Shown here: piece after piece, positions 24,966 through 37,200 of the stretch
Layout of the letters: each line of letters opens with the position of its first letter
How positions within the stretch are numbered: the stretch's first letter is position 1
From: Galbula dea
Taxonomy: Eukaryota > Chordata > Aves > Piciformes > Galbulidae
Assembly: GCA_013399015.1 (NCBI GenBank)
Contig: VWZX01010707.1
Span: 746,396 to 810,395 of the forward strand
Reading direction: 5' to 3'
DNA: 64,000 nucleotides
The notes under the pieces: generated by a model
The model's database searches: none
What the model was told of the DNA's origin: nothing
The model's input: only the letters and a program-made list of their open reading frames with translations
Program-made: the position numbers and the translations under genes

Positions 24966-27900
24966 TTTTTGCTCATGGCCTATGTGAGGATTCAGTTGCT
25001 TTTCTGGGCTCTAGAGCTCTCACCTATGGCATATTTGTCTGAAACTCCTTCTTTCCTTCTGAGGATCTCAGGCAGCTCATATCTAGTTTGCATCAGAGCC
25101 TTTGTGTCTCTGACATGGATAAAAGTCTCTGTGCTTCATTGGTTTTGTTTTTCTGAACAAGAACCTGTGATTATTTTTTTTATCTTATTCCCATGATTGG
25201 AGAAGATTCTGTTTTTCCAGATGACCAAACTGTCAGCATGGAGATGCCAACTATCCATATGTCCCTAAGTAATTAGCTAGATGGTGTTCAATGTGTTTTA
25301 TTTGGGAGTAGTCAGTGTCATTCTTAGGTTTTCTTGGATCAGTTTATCTTGGTGTTGTTGAAAATTACTTTCTGCTCTTAACAACTATCCCTCTTATCAA
25401 AAGTCTTCTTTTTCTTTAGTGATAATGGCAAGAAACACATTTATGATGACAGATATATATATATATATGACTAACAGGCCTTGACTCTTCCAAATTTCAG
25501 CATAAACTTTGTCTGCTTTTTACATTTCAAGAACAACAACAAAAATCTTGAATAATTTGAGAAGGTTTGTGATTTTCTGAGAAGCTCTGTTATAAAATAA
25601 TTTTCAATTCCTCCCTTTTCTCCCTATCAGTACTCTTTGGTAGGTGGGTATTTTTTTCAGGCAGGGGGCACATATGCACTATACATCTGTTGTCTTCTTA
25701 TCCTGCAAGGCCTATAGGTCAAGCATTGCCCCTATACTTTTACAGCTATTGAGAGCTGAAGGCTGAACCTCTTCACCAAAACCAGTACAGCTGATTTCAG
25801 TCCTCCAAAGTAACATGTACTCACAAAAAGAGAGAGGAGCATTTTTGCCACTCTCAGATATTTCCTATTTCCCTATAAAAAGTTACACAGACTTCTAAGC
25901 TAGCCAAGGTAGAAGCATCAAAGATACTCCTCAGTCATTGTTATGATTAACCTGAAGCTGTTAGCCAGAGCTGCATTCCATGATCCCAAGTCTTTGCTGG
26001 GCAGGAGGCTTTAGCTGCAGTGGAGGGTGCTACTTCAGAGACAAACTTCCAGGCTCTAAGCAGCAAGTGTGTTGCAATAACTTTGTTGATCAAATTTAAT
26101 TTCTGTTTGCAGTTTTTGACTGCAGCCTTGAGGGGTATTTCTTGGCTCGTGGTCCATGTTTTGAGCAATATGCAGCTCTAAAAGTCATTACTACTGTTTA
26201 AAATCTCTTCCTTCTTCTTGTTATTCTCAGAGATGTGGAATGAAAACTATTTACCTTCCCCTCATTGTTCATTATGAGTATTAAACCATGGGACTGAGTA
26301 CATGTGCATGAGAGTTGGATATAGCAGGCCTATGCTACCTGTGTTAACATTATTTCCTGAAGAAGAGAGTGTATTCAGAAATACAACCAAGGTTTCCTTT
26401 TATAACTTTCTTCTCCTAACTGTATTTGTGTACAAAGATTTCACAACGTTGTGTTATATATACACTGTTTGCTAAAGCAGTAATAAGAGGTTTTTCACTG
26501 CTGCATTACCAAGACACCTAAGTCCCATCATTAACAATCTGGTCCCTTATACCTTCAGATTCCAGTGTGTCTGGTCTCACCTCTGCTTGCTATATTAGCT
26601 GCCTTCCCTCCTTCACTGATTTGAAAGCTATTTTACTTGTCTCACCTGCCCCCATGAGCCCTACGAGCTCCTTTAAAATGGATCCTCAACCATCTCTGTG
26701 AAGTAAGGAGTGACTGAGGCATCAGCATAGATGGGGTGGTGTAAGCACTTGTAGATATGCCCACACTGTACCCAGCAGCAGCTGTTCCCAGGTGGTATCA
26801 CCACATGCTGCTGTGCAGTGCCATGCACGGGAGCTGAAGAAGGTAGGAAAGAGAGTAAGTATATTTCTATTAAGACTGGGTTACAGGGCAGCAAAAGAAC
26901 AAAGTTTGTTCAGCGACTCTTTGACTGACCTGGCTATGCTGACCCTAGCTCTGGGGACAGCTCAGGCTCTGCAGGCCACCTTCATTTGGTGTAGGTATGT
27001 CCTGAAATCCTTCATGGCTTTCTAGCTACCTGGTTGAGTCCCATTTTCAAAACAAACTCATTTACTTAAGACTTCCACGTGCATACAGTGACATTCAGGC
27101 TTCTCCGTGCCTCAATCTCTTTGGAAAACGCAAAGACCAAAGGCAGAGGGGGCTTCATTGGCACACTGAGGTCTGCAAGTGTTCATTCTTTTAGCCCTGT
27201 TTCAGAGGATGGAGACATTGCAGCTGTGAAGCCTCTGGTGATGGCAGCAGGAACAGACAGTTCAAGCTGGAATGGGTGCACAACCTGAACTGTCCTCTTC
27301 TTCCCAGATCCTTTTAAATTTAAGCTTGGTAGGTCACTGTGGAGGAACATGGCCACCTGGAACATTTGTTCTCTAGATGGAGAGGACTGAAATGTCTTAG
27401 TTATTTATGTGTATCATTCAACAAGCACTACATCCATCTTTAAATATAAATGAGATGTCTCCATAGCCCATGTGCACTTTTTATGCTGTACAAGTTTTCT
27501 CTTGGAAAGCAAGATTTTGCATACTCTGAAGAATGTGCTTTTTTGCTGGACACATCAGTTTACACCTTCTCCCTATTGTCCATATCCTTTATCCTGTGCT
27601 TCCAGGTCACTGTGACACTACACTGGAGTCTGCAGGAGCAGGCACTGTCTCATGACTTGTTCATGTAGCACCTACAAAAATGAGGTTTTAATCTAAATAC
27701 ACATCCGTAGTACGCAACAAGCAATAAATTTGCTTAATGAAAATGGATAAACTGGGAATGTAGCTCATTGTGGAAATAGTACCTAATATGGGAATAATTC
27801 CTAACTCCTCAGGCTTCCTGTGCTCCTTTCTGCTCTGCTTTGAGCACTCAGAAGCATGCTCACAGCAAGATGGTTTGTGTTAGGAATGATGACATTTGCT

Positions 27901-30900
27901 TAGTTAAATTTCAAAAATATCCAAGTGACAGTCCTACTGGGCCAGAGTCAAGAACTTCTCCATGTTTTCTGGTGCTTAGGCATTCTTGTTGGTTGGTGAC
28001 TAGTGAGTTTTCAGTTCATACATTTAGCATCATGTTGCTGAGGGCAAATATAATTTAACTATTCACTCTAGAAGCCTTCTCAATGTAAATCCATCTTTAA
28101 ATCCTAATTACACTACACTAGTGAAAGAGAGAGCAGCATTTAATAATAATTCTACAGATACATGGGTGGATTTTGTTAATAACATAACCAAGAGTTTTGT
28201 CAGAGGATTTTACTAACTTTGCTAAAGTCACTGCTACAGTCTTCAAGAGCCAATACTCACAACCAGAATCATGCTGTGTTGGACTCTGAACAAGGAACAA
28301 AATACACATGTTCCAAAGGAGTTGACTGTAAAACAGAAAAGGTGGATATGGACATGACTGTAGCACCGGGAGCAGGTAGAGCCAAATGGAACATACAGGA
28401 CTCGTTTGGGCTTTTCCCTACTAGCATTGTATTCTGACAAGTCCATTGCTTTAAAAAACAATACCCAAGATGTTATCTGTAGGTAGATCAGGACTGAGTT
28501 GTATTTTAAGCAGTAGCAGATGTTCAGATACCAGTACGACCACATAAAGCTGTGTGCACCTACAAAATGTCAGTTCCCAGCACTGACTGGGTACTCTTCT
28601 AGCTCCAAAGCATATCTGCAATCCAGTACATGTAGCAACTCCCCTCAGCCCTCATGCCAGTCTCTCTGACAGTTGAAAATGGTACATGCAGGTGGGCTTC
28701 CTAATTGCAGCACATTCCAGTGGGGTGCAGTTATTTGGTGCTAGTGCAGCCCTGAGGGAGCTGCGGCTGCTCTGTGTCATCTTTGTCATCTCTTTTGTCT
28801 TTGTTCAGCCTGTTTTAATTAGGACCATCATAGCTCCCATGATAATGTTGGTGCAAAGAGCTCCCCAAAATGACTGGAGCAGTGTAGTCAGGACAGAGAG
28901 CAGGCCAGGTGAGGAGAACAAGTGCAGTTGCCAGGAGCAAGTCATCATAGGCTGAGTATAGCTTGGGATGAGAAGGCCAGCACAGACATCTGGGCTGCTG
29001 GCACGTCTTGGGTGGAGAGAAGCCCTGAGGCATCACTTTTGTGCCATGTCTTCACTTTGAAATTTGAATCTGGCCTTAAGGGCATCTCAGAGCCCTGGGA
29101 GGCATAGAGGGAAGTATTGGGGCTATATATGGATATGCTGTCAATTCAGTATGGAATTCAGAAAACAAAAGTAAAGTTTTTGGTCAAGGAAAGGGGAATT
29201 AGTGTGAAGCGCTTAAAATTGGATAGAACAGACAAAAGAACAATGCATCCAACTGTACAGAACAAATTACATGTAAACAGTCTTTTTAACTGTTTACAAA
29301 GCCCAAAAGAAAAAGAAAATACAAAATATTTTTTTCCTGACTGAAAGCAGAGTACATAGGTCCTAGTTCCTTGTCCCTTTGACCAGCATTGGGCAGCTTG
29401 CACTTGCTGCTGATGGTAACATGGTCTGTGCCTGTGGTGCTTTGGGGTGTGGACATCCCCATATTATACAAGCACTTCCATTAGCCATCTAACCATTTCT
29501 TCAGTCTCTACCAGATGTATCAGGAAAGGCATAACAGCTACAGGCACCCATTCATTTGTCTTCCTTCTCTTCTGCCCCTCTCCCTGTACCAGGAGCACCA
29601 AATTGTCCACTGCCCTGGAGCAATCTGTCATTAACAGCAGCCTTGCTACCACCAGGGTGCTTCTGAAGCCACTGCAGTCAAAGATACTTATGGGCAAGAC
29701 AGAAGACAAGTTAGATTTTCAGCTGCTTCCAAAAGGGAAAAATAACCATTTAAAACACCTGTGGTTTTGCTTTTGCTCACTACGCACCCAGTGCAGCACT
29801 ATAGGGCCACAGAGCTGCAGAGGGGTGGCTTGTCAGAAGCTCTTGCCTAGTGCTGCCATGATGAGTTTACTCAGCAAATAGGTCCCCTTTTCCCAAGGGA
29901 GGGGTACATGACAGAGGACATCCAGAAGATGCAAGCCTCTAGTAAGCATTGCAAAGATTGGGGCATGGAGTTGCTGATCTCTGACTAGAGAGATAATTGC
30001 TTCAGACAGCCAGAGGATGCTTCATGGTCCATTGTTACCAGAAAAGGAGCTTAGTGAAGTGCCTGTGAGGTGTTGTGCGTGGGTGGAAGCAGTAATGAAG
30101 TCACTACAGCCAAGAACCTCAAGTGAACAGAAGCTGCTGCAGGGATGCATGGTCTGAGTTAGCTGACGACAAGTAGAAATTACTGCAGCAATTGCCTTCT
30201 GCCCTGGGACATCTCTTTGTCTACCATTTACCTCTGTGTGAAACAACTGGACTGTCAACACTCATGGCTAGACCAAGTTAACAGGACCACAAGCCACAGT
30301 TCCAAGGCTGAGGGTGGGTTGGAGAAGAGCACAACATGCTGCTGCTGGCTGTGGGAGAGGGAGGCAATGTGGAGGAGGGGCTTGGATTTCTTAATCATGA
30401 CTGTTAGTTTCTTGGAGGCTGCCAGATTATTAAACCAGCAGAGAAAGCCTTGCTTGCTTTTCCCTCTCTATGCATGGATAATGACATCCATTTTAAATTA
30501 CCCTCTTTAGAAAGGTAGGGGAGTATGCCAAGACAGGAAAAATATGTAGTGTAAGAGCAGAAGGTGAAGCATGCAGCACTCAGCAGAGCTGTTTTGCCTT
30601 TCCTTGCTGCCACAAATTCACTAGAATCATCCTCATCTCTGGCTTCCCAGATTTCAAAGGCAGCTTTTCTGAGCTTCCCAGTTTCCAAAGGCAGGTTTAG
30701 GACTAGCAGTCTTCTCTGAACTTCTCACTTGCATCCCAACATTCTCCTCAGCATAGAGCTCAGGGATTCTGGTTTGGGGATCCCATGATACACCTTGCAA
30801 GGAGTCCCTAATGAGGATGGGGTGGGTGGTTGTCCCCAGCTCTGGTAGCACAATCCATCCTACAGGAGTAACAGAAGACTATGGAGAGAATTTGTGCCAT

Positions 30901-31520
30901 AGAACAATGTAGTAGTACAACTGTCAGAGCTCTTGTGCTTGACTTGGTGCTACCTTTCACTTCTACACTTCAGCTTTTGTTACAGTCTGGTCCTTATAGA
31001 CCTGGGCATACAGTCAATTCTCTCCTTGAGGTTAAGAGATCCTTGTGGCTTAAGTGGATATGGGGGACTTCAGCTTGTGCACATCTCCTGTGTAACTATG
31101 CTTGTCTTCCTGGAGCCCAGACTGACCTGGTGGAGTTCAAAATTGTGGCCACCATGGCCTCATGTAAGATGTAGGATCGCTCTGAGAACTGGTACTGCCC
31201 CAAATGGGAGGGACTGGTCAGTCCTAGGTGACTGAGAGCTTGCATCTCCCAAGGAGATGGTGTTCACAGCTGAGAAAAATCCTGTGCTTGCTTTTAGTTT
31301 TCTGTGAAGCCTGGTGTTTGAGACAATCTGTTTCCAGAACTTTCTGTCTTAGACCATGGCTGAATGCATGAGCAGAAGAAAGAAGGTTTCCAAACCAATA
31401 TTTGGAAATGTTTTCTAAACACTGTTTCAGGATTTTCAGACAGCAGTGGCAGATCCTTAGCTAGCATAAAAGGACATGGATCCACAGAGCTGAATAGCAT
31501 TTGGCTCCTTCAATTGGAAA
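24966..31520. other. Intergenic, no gene recognised
   Basis: AT-rich sequence with an (AT)8 at 25.45 kb and a 9-bp inverted repeat near 29273-29299. No gene or mobile element recognised. Confidence 0.6.
25453..25468 (+). repeat. (AT)8 microsatellite
   Basis: Eight AT units in a short pure run. Confidence 0.85.
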
Positions 31521-31745
31521 AGCACAGAAACACAGAAATGTTGGTTGGGAGGGACCTCTGAAGGCCTAAGCTTGTCCAGGCTCCTGCTTAGCACAGGACT
31601 GTTGCACTAGATCAGATCAGCATTGGCATTGTCTAGATAAGTCTTGAAAGCCTTCAAGTATGGAGAGTCCCCTGTGGAAGATGTTTGCCCTGCTGTCCAT
31701 TCTCATCTCGAGCCCAGGCTTGTTGCCCTTCTTTTTTTCATCTGT
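31521..31745 (-). mobile_element. CR1 LINE 3' fragment
   Basis: The reversed CR1 end starts with CACAGAAACACAGAAATGTTGG and continues through GGGAGGGACCTCTGAAGG, CACTAGATCAGATCAG and the AGTCTTGAAAGCC block. It looks like a different, older subfamily from the copies at 24.7 and 52.6 kb. The right edge is approximate. Confidence 0.82.
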
Positions 31746-31830
31746 CATTCACAGGAGGTGTTGGGCTCTGTCATTCATGTAACTACCATCAAGGGAGGCA
31801 TGATTTGCAATAAGGTCCTATTAGATCACG

Positions 31831-31841
31831 CCCCCCCCCCC
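31831..31841 (+). repeat. C11 homopolymer
   Basis: Eleven C in a row, a site prone to sequencing and indel error. Confidence 0.85.
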
Positions 31842-32440
31842 AATATCCTTGTCTCTGGGCTAAACTCACTCAGCTCCCTCCACCTCTGCTGCTAGCTTAT
31901 GCACTCTCTCCTGATCATCTCAGGATCCCTCTTACTGGGTCTGCTTGCACTGAGGGGTCATGCAACATAGTATGACACCTGTGCTCTCCAGGGAACAACA
32001 GCTTCCCTCATCCTGCTGACTATGCCTCCTCCTGCAGCCTGCCAGGCACTTTGTCCCTTTGGTGATGCCAGCACATGCTGGGCTTAAATAAGGTGTGACC
32101 CATAATTTGTAGCAATGTGAACAGGAGCAGAGATTTCATTCACAGCACTGTAGGTAGTACAGTGAGCAAGCAGTTTCAAAATCTGATTTCATAGACACAG
32201 AGATTACATTAATCTCTTTTAATAGTTTTTTCAGTTTTCAAGATAGGACAAAGCATGGGATATTCCTGGCAAAACTGGTGCTTCAAAGCTGCCTACACCA
32301 GATTTAAAACTCTAACTCCTAAGCTCCTAATGATAGAACTGATTGTATCTTTCCATACAATAGCACTGCAAAACTTGTGTTTAATCTTCTCTTTTTTATA
32401 ACATGCCCTAGCTGCCTGGGCTTGCCTGTTGGGAATCCAC

Positions 32441-32481
32441 AGATTGACAATAGATTGACAACAGATAGTCAATAGATTGAC
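32441..32481 (+). repeat. 11-bp tandem repeat, about 3.7 copies
   Basis: The unit AGATTGACAAT starts at 32441 and recurs at 32452, 32463 and 32474 with few changes. The third unit reads AGATAGTCAAT. Confidence 0.85.
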
Positions 32482-33234
32482 TTTGCCTTCAGATACCATA
32501 TGAGGAAACTCACTCAGCCCTCACCAACTGATCTTGGCAGTGAGTGGAATGATAAAAGCTCAGGTTATCAAAGTATCTGTAAACTGCTTTCTGATTTCTA
32601 GCTAGAGCACCTCCCTGAATCTAGACCCTTTGATTTAAGGCGGCTGCTTTCTTTCACCATGTCTCAACAGGCAGAAAAGGGCATAGCTTTAATTCCTGTT
32701 GGCTCAATCTCATTAGCTCAACATGACTGAAAAACCCTCTTCACCTCCAGAAATACAGAACTGAATGCAAATCTACAGTGGAAACTTCTGCTCCTGTAGT
32801 AAGTACATTGTAATATACAGGGATATTTCCATACAGCAAAAAATATTGGTGTAAAAGTGCTTTTCTTGTTGATACTGTTTTTCCTGAAGAACTATAATTA
32901 GCTCTTCTGGGGAAAGCAGTGTTTACTGGGCTAGGCACAAAACGTTTGCATGCTTTGAGGCTTAGGCATATTGGTTTCAGGCTGATTTTTAGTGTTTGTA
33001 TTGTGATTTAGAGCTCTGACAGATGAGCTCTAGCAAAGGATGGTGAGGTCACTGAAGAGGTGACCCACCCAGCTGTTTATTACTGCTCCACTAGCAAAGA
33101 CTACTGTTCCTGCAGCAGAGTTGGCAGAAGAGAACCTATGTCCAGGGCAGAGCTGCTCCAAATGGCATTTGAGCTGAAATCTCCAAGGAGATGGGATCAG
33201 ACTAGACAGAAGATTGTGAACTAGGGGTACTGAG

Positions 33235-33265
33235 ATGTTTTATGCCCATAATGTTTTATGCCCAC
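33235..33265 (+). repeat. 16-bp tandem duplication
   Basis: ATGTTTTATGCCCA appears twice in direct succession, with two bases between the copies. Confidence 0.8.
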
Positions 33266-33539
33266 CAAGATCAGCATTGCTGCCATGCCTCATGTCCTTA
33301 CTGGTTCTGCCTCATGTGTCTGTCCCCTCTTTTCACCAACACTGCTGATGATGTATAGGAGATGATTTGGGGATTTGAATCAATCAAATGTTCTCCTCAT
33401 TCACCTAGAAGTAGTGTGGGGGTCTAAAATACCACCGACTTCTATCAGCTTGATCATGCCCACCAGTGACCTGCAATGGGATGGCACCTCAGACTCTGAG
33501 GGGCTATGTGCTAATGAAATCCTTCAGCCTGCTTCATGA

Positions 33540-34226
33540 GGTGATGGGAATAATGAACCACGCCTGAAACGTTTTCATACCAATGTGCATAGCACAAGGA
33601 ACAAGCAAGAAGACCTTGAAGCCTTGGCCCAGTCCCAGGGATGTGACACCACTAGCATAAATGAAAGCTGGTGGAATGAGTCCTGTGACTGGTGTGGCAT
33701 GATACATGGATGCAGGAGGAAGAAGCAGGGCCACTGATGCAAGGGGGTAGTGTTGTATATAACAGAGGAGCTGGAATGTATGGACCTTGCAGTTGGCAAT
33801 AGCAAGGTTGAGAGCCTCTGGGTAAGGATTAAGGGACAAACAAATGAAGTGGATGTCATTGTGGGAGTTTGCTGTAGGTCACCCAGCCAGGATGATGACA
33901 CTGACAAATTATTATTTAAGAAAATAAGGAATGCCTCTAAACCAACAGCCCTTGTCCTTACGGGGGAATTCAGCTTCCCAGATGTGAGCTGGGAATAGCA
34001 CACTGCTGGCACAAATAGGTCCAGAAGATTCCTAAAATACCTAGATGATAACTTGTTGACACAGGTACTAAGGGAACAGACTGGGAAAGCTGCACTCCTT
34101 GACTGGTTTCTTGTTAATAGGTATGGTCTCATGGATGAAGTGGCTATAGGTGGCCATCTTGGCCACAACAACCATGAAGCAATCAAGTTTAAAATCCCTG
34201 GAGACTGGAGGAAAATTGTCAGCAAA
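33540..34226 (+). mobile_element. CR1 LINE internal fragment: endonuclease part of ORF2 only
   Basis: From 33573 one plus-strand frame stays in register for about 650 bp, with only two stops: TGA at 33735-33737 and TAG at 33996-33998. It shows the CR1 AP-endonuclease signatures RNKQEDLEALAQSQ, ESWWNES, ESLWVRIKGQ, VGVCCRSPSQDDD, TGEFSFPDVSWE and FLKYLDDNLL, then EVAIGGHLGH. The catalytic GDFN motif is GEFS and the SDH motif is NNH, so it is inactive. Similarity ends near 34226, and no reverse transcriptase or CR1 3' end follows. Confidence 0.9.
33573..34226 (+). pseudogene. CR1 ORF2 endonuclease remnant (two in-frame stops)
   Basis: This coding remnant keeps a single frame across about 218 codons without any frameshift, broken only by the stops at 33735 and 33996. 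AP-endonuclease-like domains nick target DNA to prime LINE reverse transcription (family knowledge). Changes in the GDFN and SDH motifs remove key metal and catalytic residues. Confidence 0.85.
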
Positions 34227-37200
34227 GTTACCTTTTACCCATCGGCTGTAATCTCCGTTCTGCTGAAGAAGTAAACTGCTGTAGTAGGTGGCACTGCTGT
34301 CAGCAACGGAGCTGCCATTAGTGATTGTCTCCCTCCTCTCCCAGCTCGGAGGACGGCTAACCAGAGAGTGCCCTTGCACCCTGATGCTGCATCAAGCAGG
34401 AGCCACTGTAGGAGCAAGTCAGGACTAACTCTGTTCTTAGCAGTATTAACAGGCTGAAACACACAAGAGTTTTCCTCTCCCTGGCCTGTTAACTGAGCCA
34501 GAAAAAATCAGTGGGAAAAAGGCTGGTCCTTAAATGTACAATGAGCCTTTTCCCACCCATTACCTCACCTAACTGATAAACTACTCCAGGATACCTTGTT
34601 TATGTTTATGAGTGTTTAATACCTCTTAGCATTTGCATTTGCCTTGAAGCCACAGGCAGTTATGTGCTGTAGTGTGCTAAGTATTCATGCCATAAGTGCA
34701 AACAGATGCTTGCAGATCTCCTTTGAAGCAAATCCTTACCCCCTAGATTCAATCCCAAGACTCCTCAGGAACACTGTACTTCACTAAATTCAGAGCAAAG
34801 CCTCAAAGGGCAGGGAAAGAGAAGGTACACAGGAAGGAATAGTCAGTAGCGTAGCAGAAACACAAACTCAAATCTCCATTGCATAAATCTTTTACAGCAG
34901 CAATTTAGGTATCAGAGTTTTCATAAACAATCCATTTGCAGGGCCTCATTCCTATAAAGACATCTCTGCTGTATGCAGGTCTTCTAGGCTGGTTTTGACT
35001 AACTAGTCAGATTCTTGGCAAGACCTGTTGCCTGCAACCTATATAATCTCCCTAATATCAGAAATCTCTGAATGAGCAGAGGTGGTAAAACCTGAGGGGT
35101 ATTCATGATGCCTCTTGCTCACATGTATTGCTTCTCTTAGCTGCTCACAGGGATGGAAAGGCTTCACAAGGCAGATACAAATGGCATTAAATAATTTGAC
35201 TCTCAGAGTCAGAAACCCAATTAAGAGTCAAAAACTAGAAGATACCCCATGATACTGCATGTCACATGCAAATTAATAGGGAAGGTTAAACAGCCTCTGC
35301 CTCAGGCAGCTCCTGATATATGTCAAGATGCAACAGAAAACTTGAGAGGGGAAAGGAAAGATGGTGGTGGTGAAACCAGCCAGGATTGTGTGGTGGTTGC
35401 TGTGTGGGAGGTTGCAGCCAGAACTCTCAAATGACCTAAACCACTGTGATATGGCTTTGGTTTTGTTTTTTCTTTTCTCACGTTTTGGGGGAAAAGAAGG
35501 TGTGTCTGGAAGTTCAGGTGCTAGCTTGGGACTTAGATGACCTACATACATGTTTCTGCTTTGCCAGTGACTCCCTTGGGTAAACTGCTCTCATCTCCTC
35601 TGCCTTTTGCCCCTCAATCTCCAAGGAAAAACAGCACTTCCATACTCCCAAATTGAATGAGATTGAAAGAGAATACTTCAAAGCCTGTAAGGCATTCAGG
35701 TATGGTATGAAGTGTCATATCAGGCCCTGAAGAGGTTTGTTCTGCCTTACCTTTTGACTGTATGCCTTGGACAGCAAAGGCAGTCCTTTAGAGCACTCAG
35801 CATAGGTGACTTTCAAATACAAAGCAGTATTTGACCTGAGCTACACAGTGGACTAATGTTCTGATTGTACATCTTTCTAATTCACTCTGCAGAATGCCTC
35901 CCCTCTGCTTTGCCTCATTTCACCTGTCTCTTGCATTTCTTGCTTAAAACACAAAAACTGTTTGTATCTATTTTTATATTTTTTCCTAGTAACCACTCTT
36001 TTGTCTTGTGTAATTCCACTTAATCTGAGACTGTTCTTCCTCCTTTCTTTCTCCTCCTCATCCTTGAGCTCAGGTGGGAGCCACCCATTGCTGGGATACC
36101 TGCTAGGACTATGCAGGCACATAAATCCCAGGATTTACAGACCCTTTGCAGCAAGGAGTGTCTAGCTGGGGCTGACCACAGGGTATATGGCAAGAGCAGG
36201 GGGTGCTTCCTGGCTCCCGTATCCTGCTTAGTGCCTGGGTGAGGCTGAGGTGAGAGCATGGAATCAGAGCCAGAGAGGAGCTCATCTTTGTCTACAGCAA
36301 GAAGCTGTTGGACTGACTCAGCTGTAAATTAAACTACATCTGCCAGCCATTTTGTCATCCTGTGCTCCTGTGCCCTCTTCTTGAGAGACAACAGGTTATT
36401 TTTTCCCTTGTAGGAATGAAGCTTGGCATGATGAAGAAGTCTAGTAGGAGCTGTAGCAACGATCACAAAAGAGCCTGGCTTGGAGCCTCGCAGCTGCTTG
36501 CTCTACCTCTCTTTACTCCATACCCCCCATACTGGACTGAATGGAAGAAAAGCTTATGGTTTAGGGGACAGCTAACTGCTGTGCCTTCTTGTGATGAATA
36601 TGCTACTTACATCAGTGCTGTAGATAACAAATCTTGTCAGAGGTGTCAGGCCCTGCTAGTCATTTATAGCAGATTTCCTTGGGGTAACAGCGATGAAATC
36701 TGTGACGTGTTTGTTTGACATCTGCAACCCACTGAAAAGAAAACTGTAATTCTTGTCTGGCATTTGCAGTTGAAGCCCTATCAGGAACAGAAAAGAAGAT
36801 GGACCTCTGTTGGTTTGGTTTTTTGTGGGGTTTTATATATCTATATATTCTGCAGGTACAAGCAGTGTTTTTCTGGTGTAAACTGAGAGGCATAGGGCTC
36901 TGTGAGAGTGGTCTGCTTCTACAAATTTATTTCATGTGGTGGCTGCAAGTGGCTCACCAAGGTAGGGAGGGGAAAAGAAACAGACCCAAACCTCCAAATA
37001 ACTGCAAGAGCATCTCCTGCTTCTCCAAGAGAATGGAAACCTTTCCAAGGGAGCTGACATATCTACTGCCAGTGTTAAGCATTTTTGTTTTGTGTTTTTA
37101 AAGAAAAGCCAAGTTACACTAGGACGTATTACCTCCCTAATTAACAACAATTAAACAAACAAACAAGTAGCCTGGGGCTTTGCCTTTATTTTCCTGTCCA

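Larger units (their letters stand above)
31746..33539. other. Intergenic, no gene recognised
   Basis: Contains the C11 run and two short tandem repeats. The last 100 bp may belong to the CR1 endonuclease copy that follows. Confidence 0.55.

Noticed and set aside
24846..25196. Hydrophobic plus-strand frame resembling a membrane protein
   Set aside because: Its 5' part is antisense to a CR1 fragment and the rest is T-rich DNA that encodes hydrophobic residues by composition.
28686..28955. Plus-strand frame with a hydrophobic segment
   Set aside because: No family resemblance and no gene context. Probably chance.
29273..29299. 9-bp inverted repeat with a 9-nt loop
   Set aside because: Arms this short are expected by chance in AT-rich DNA of this length.
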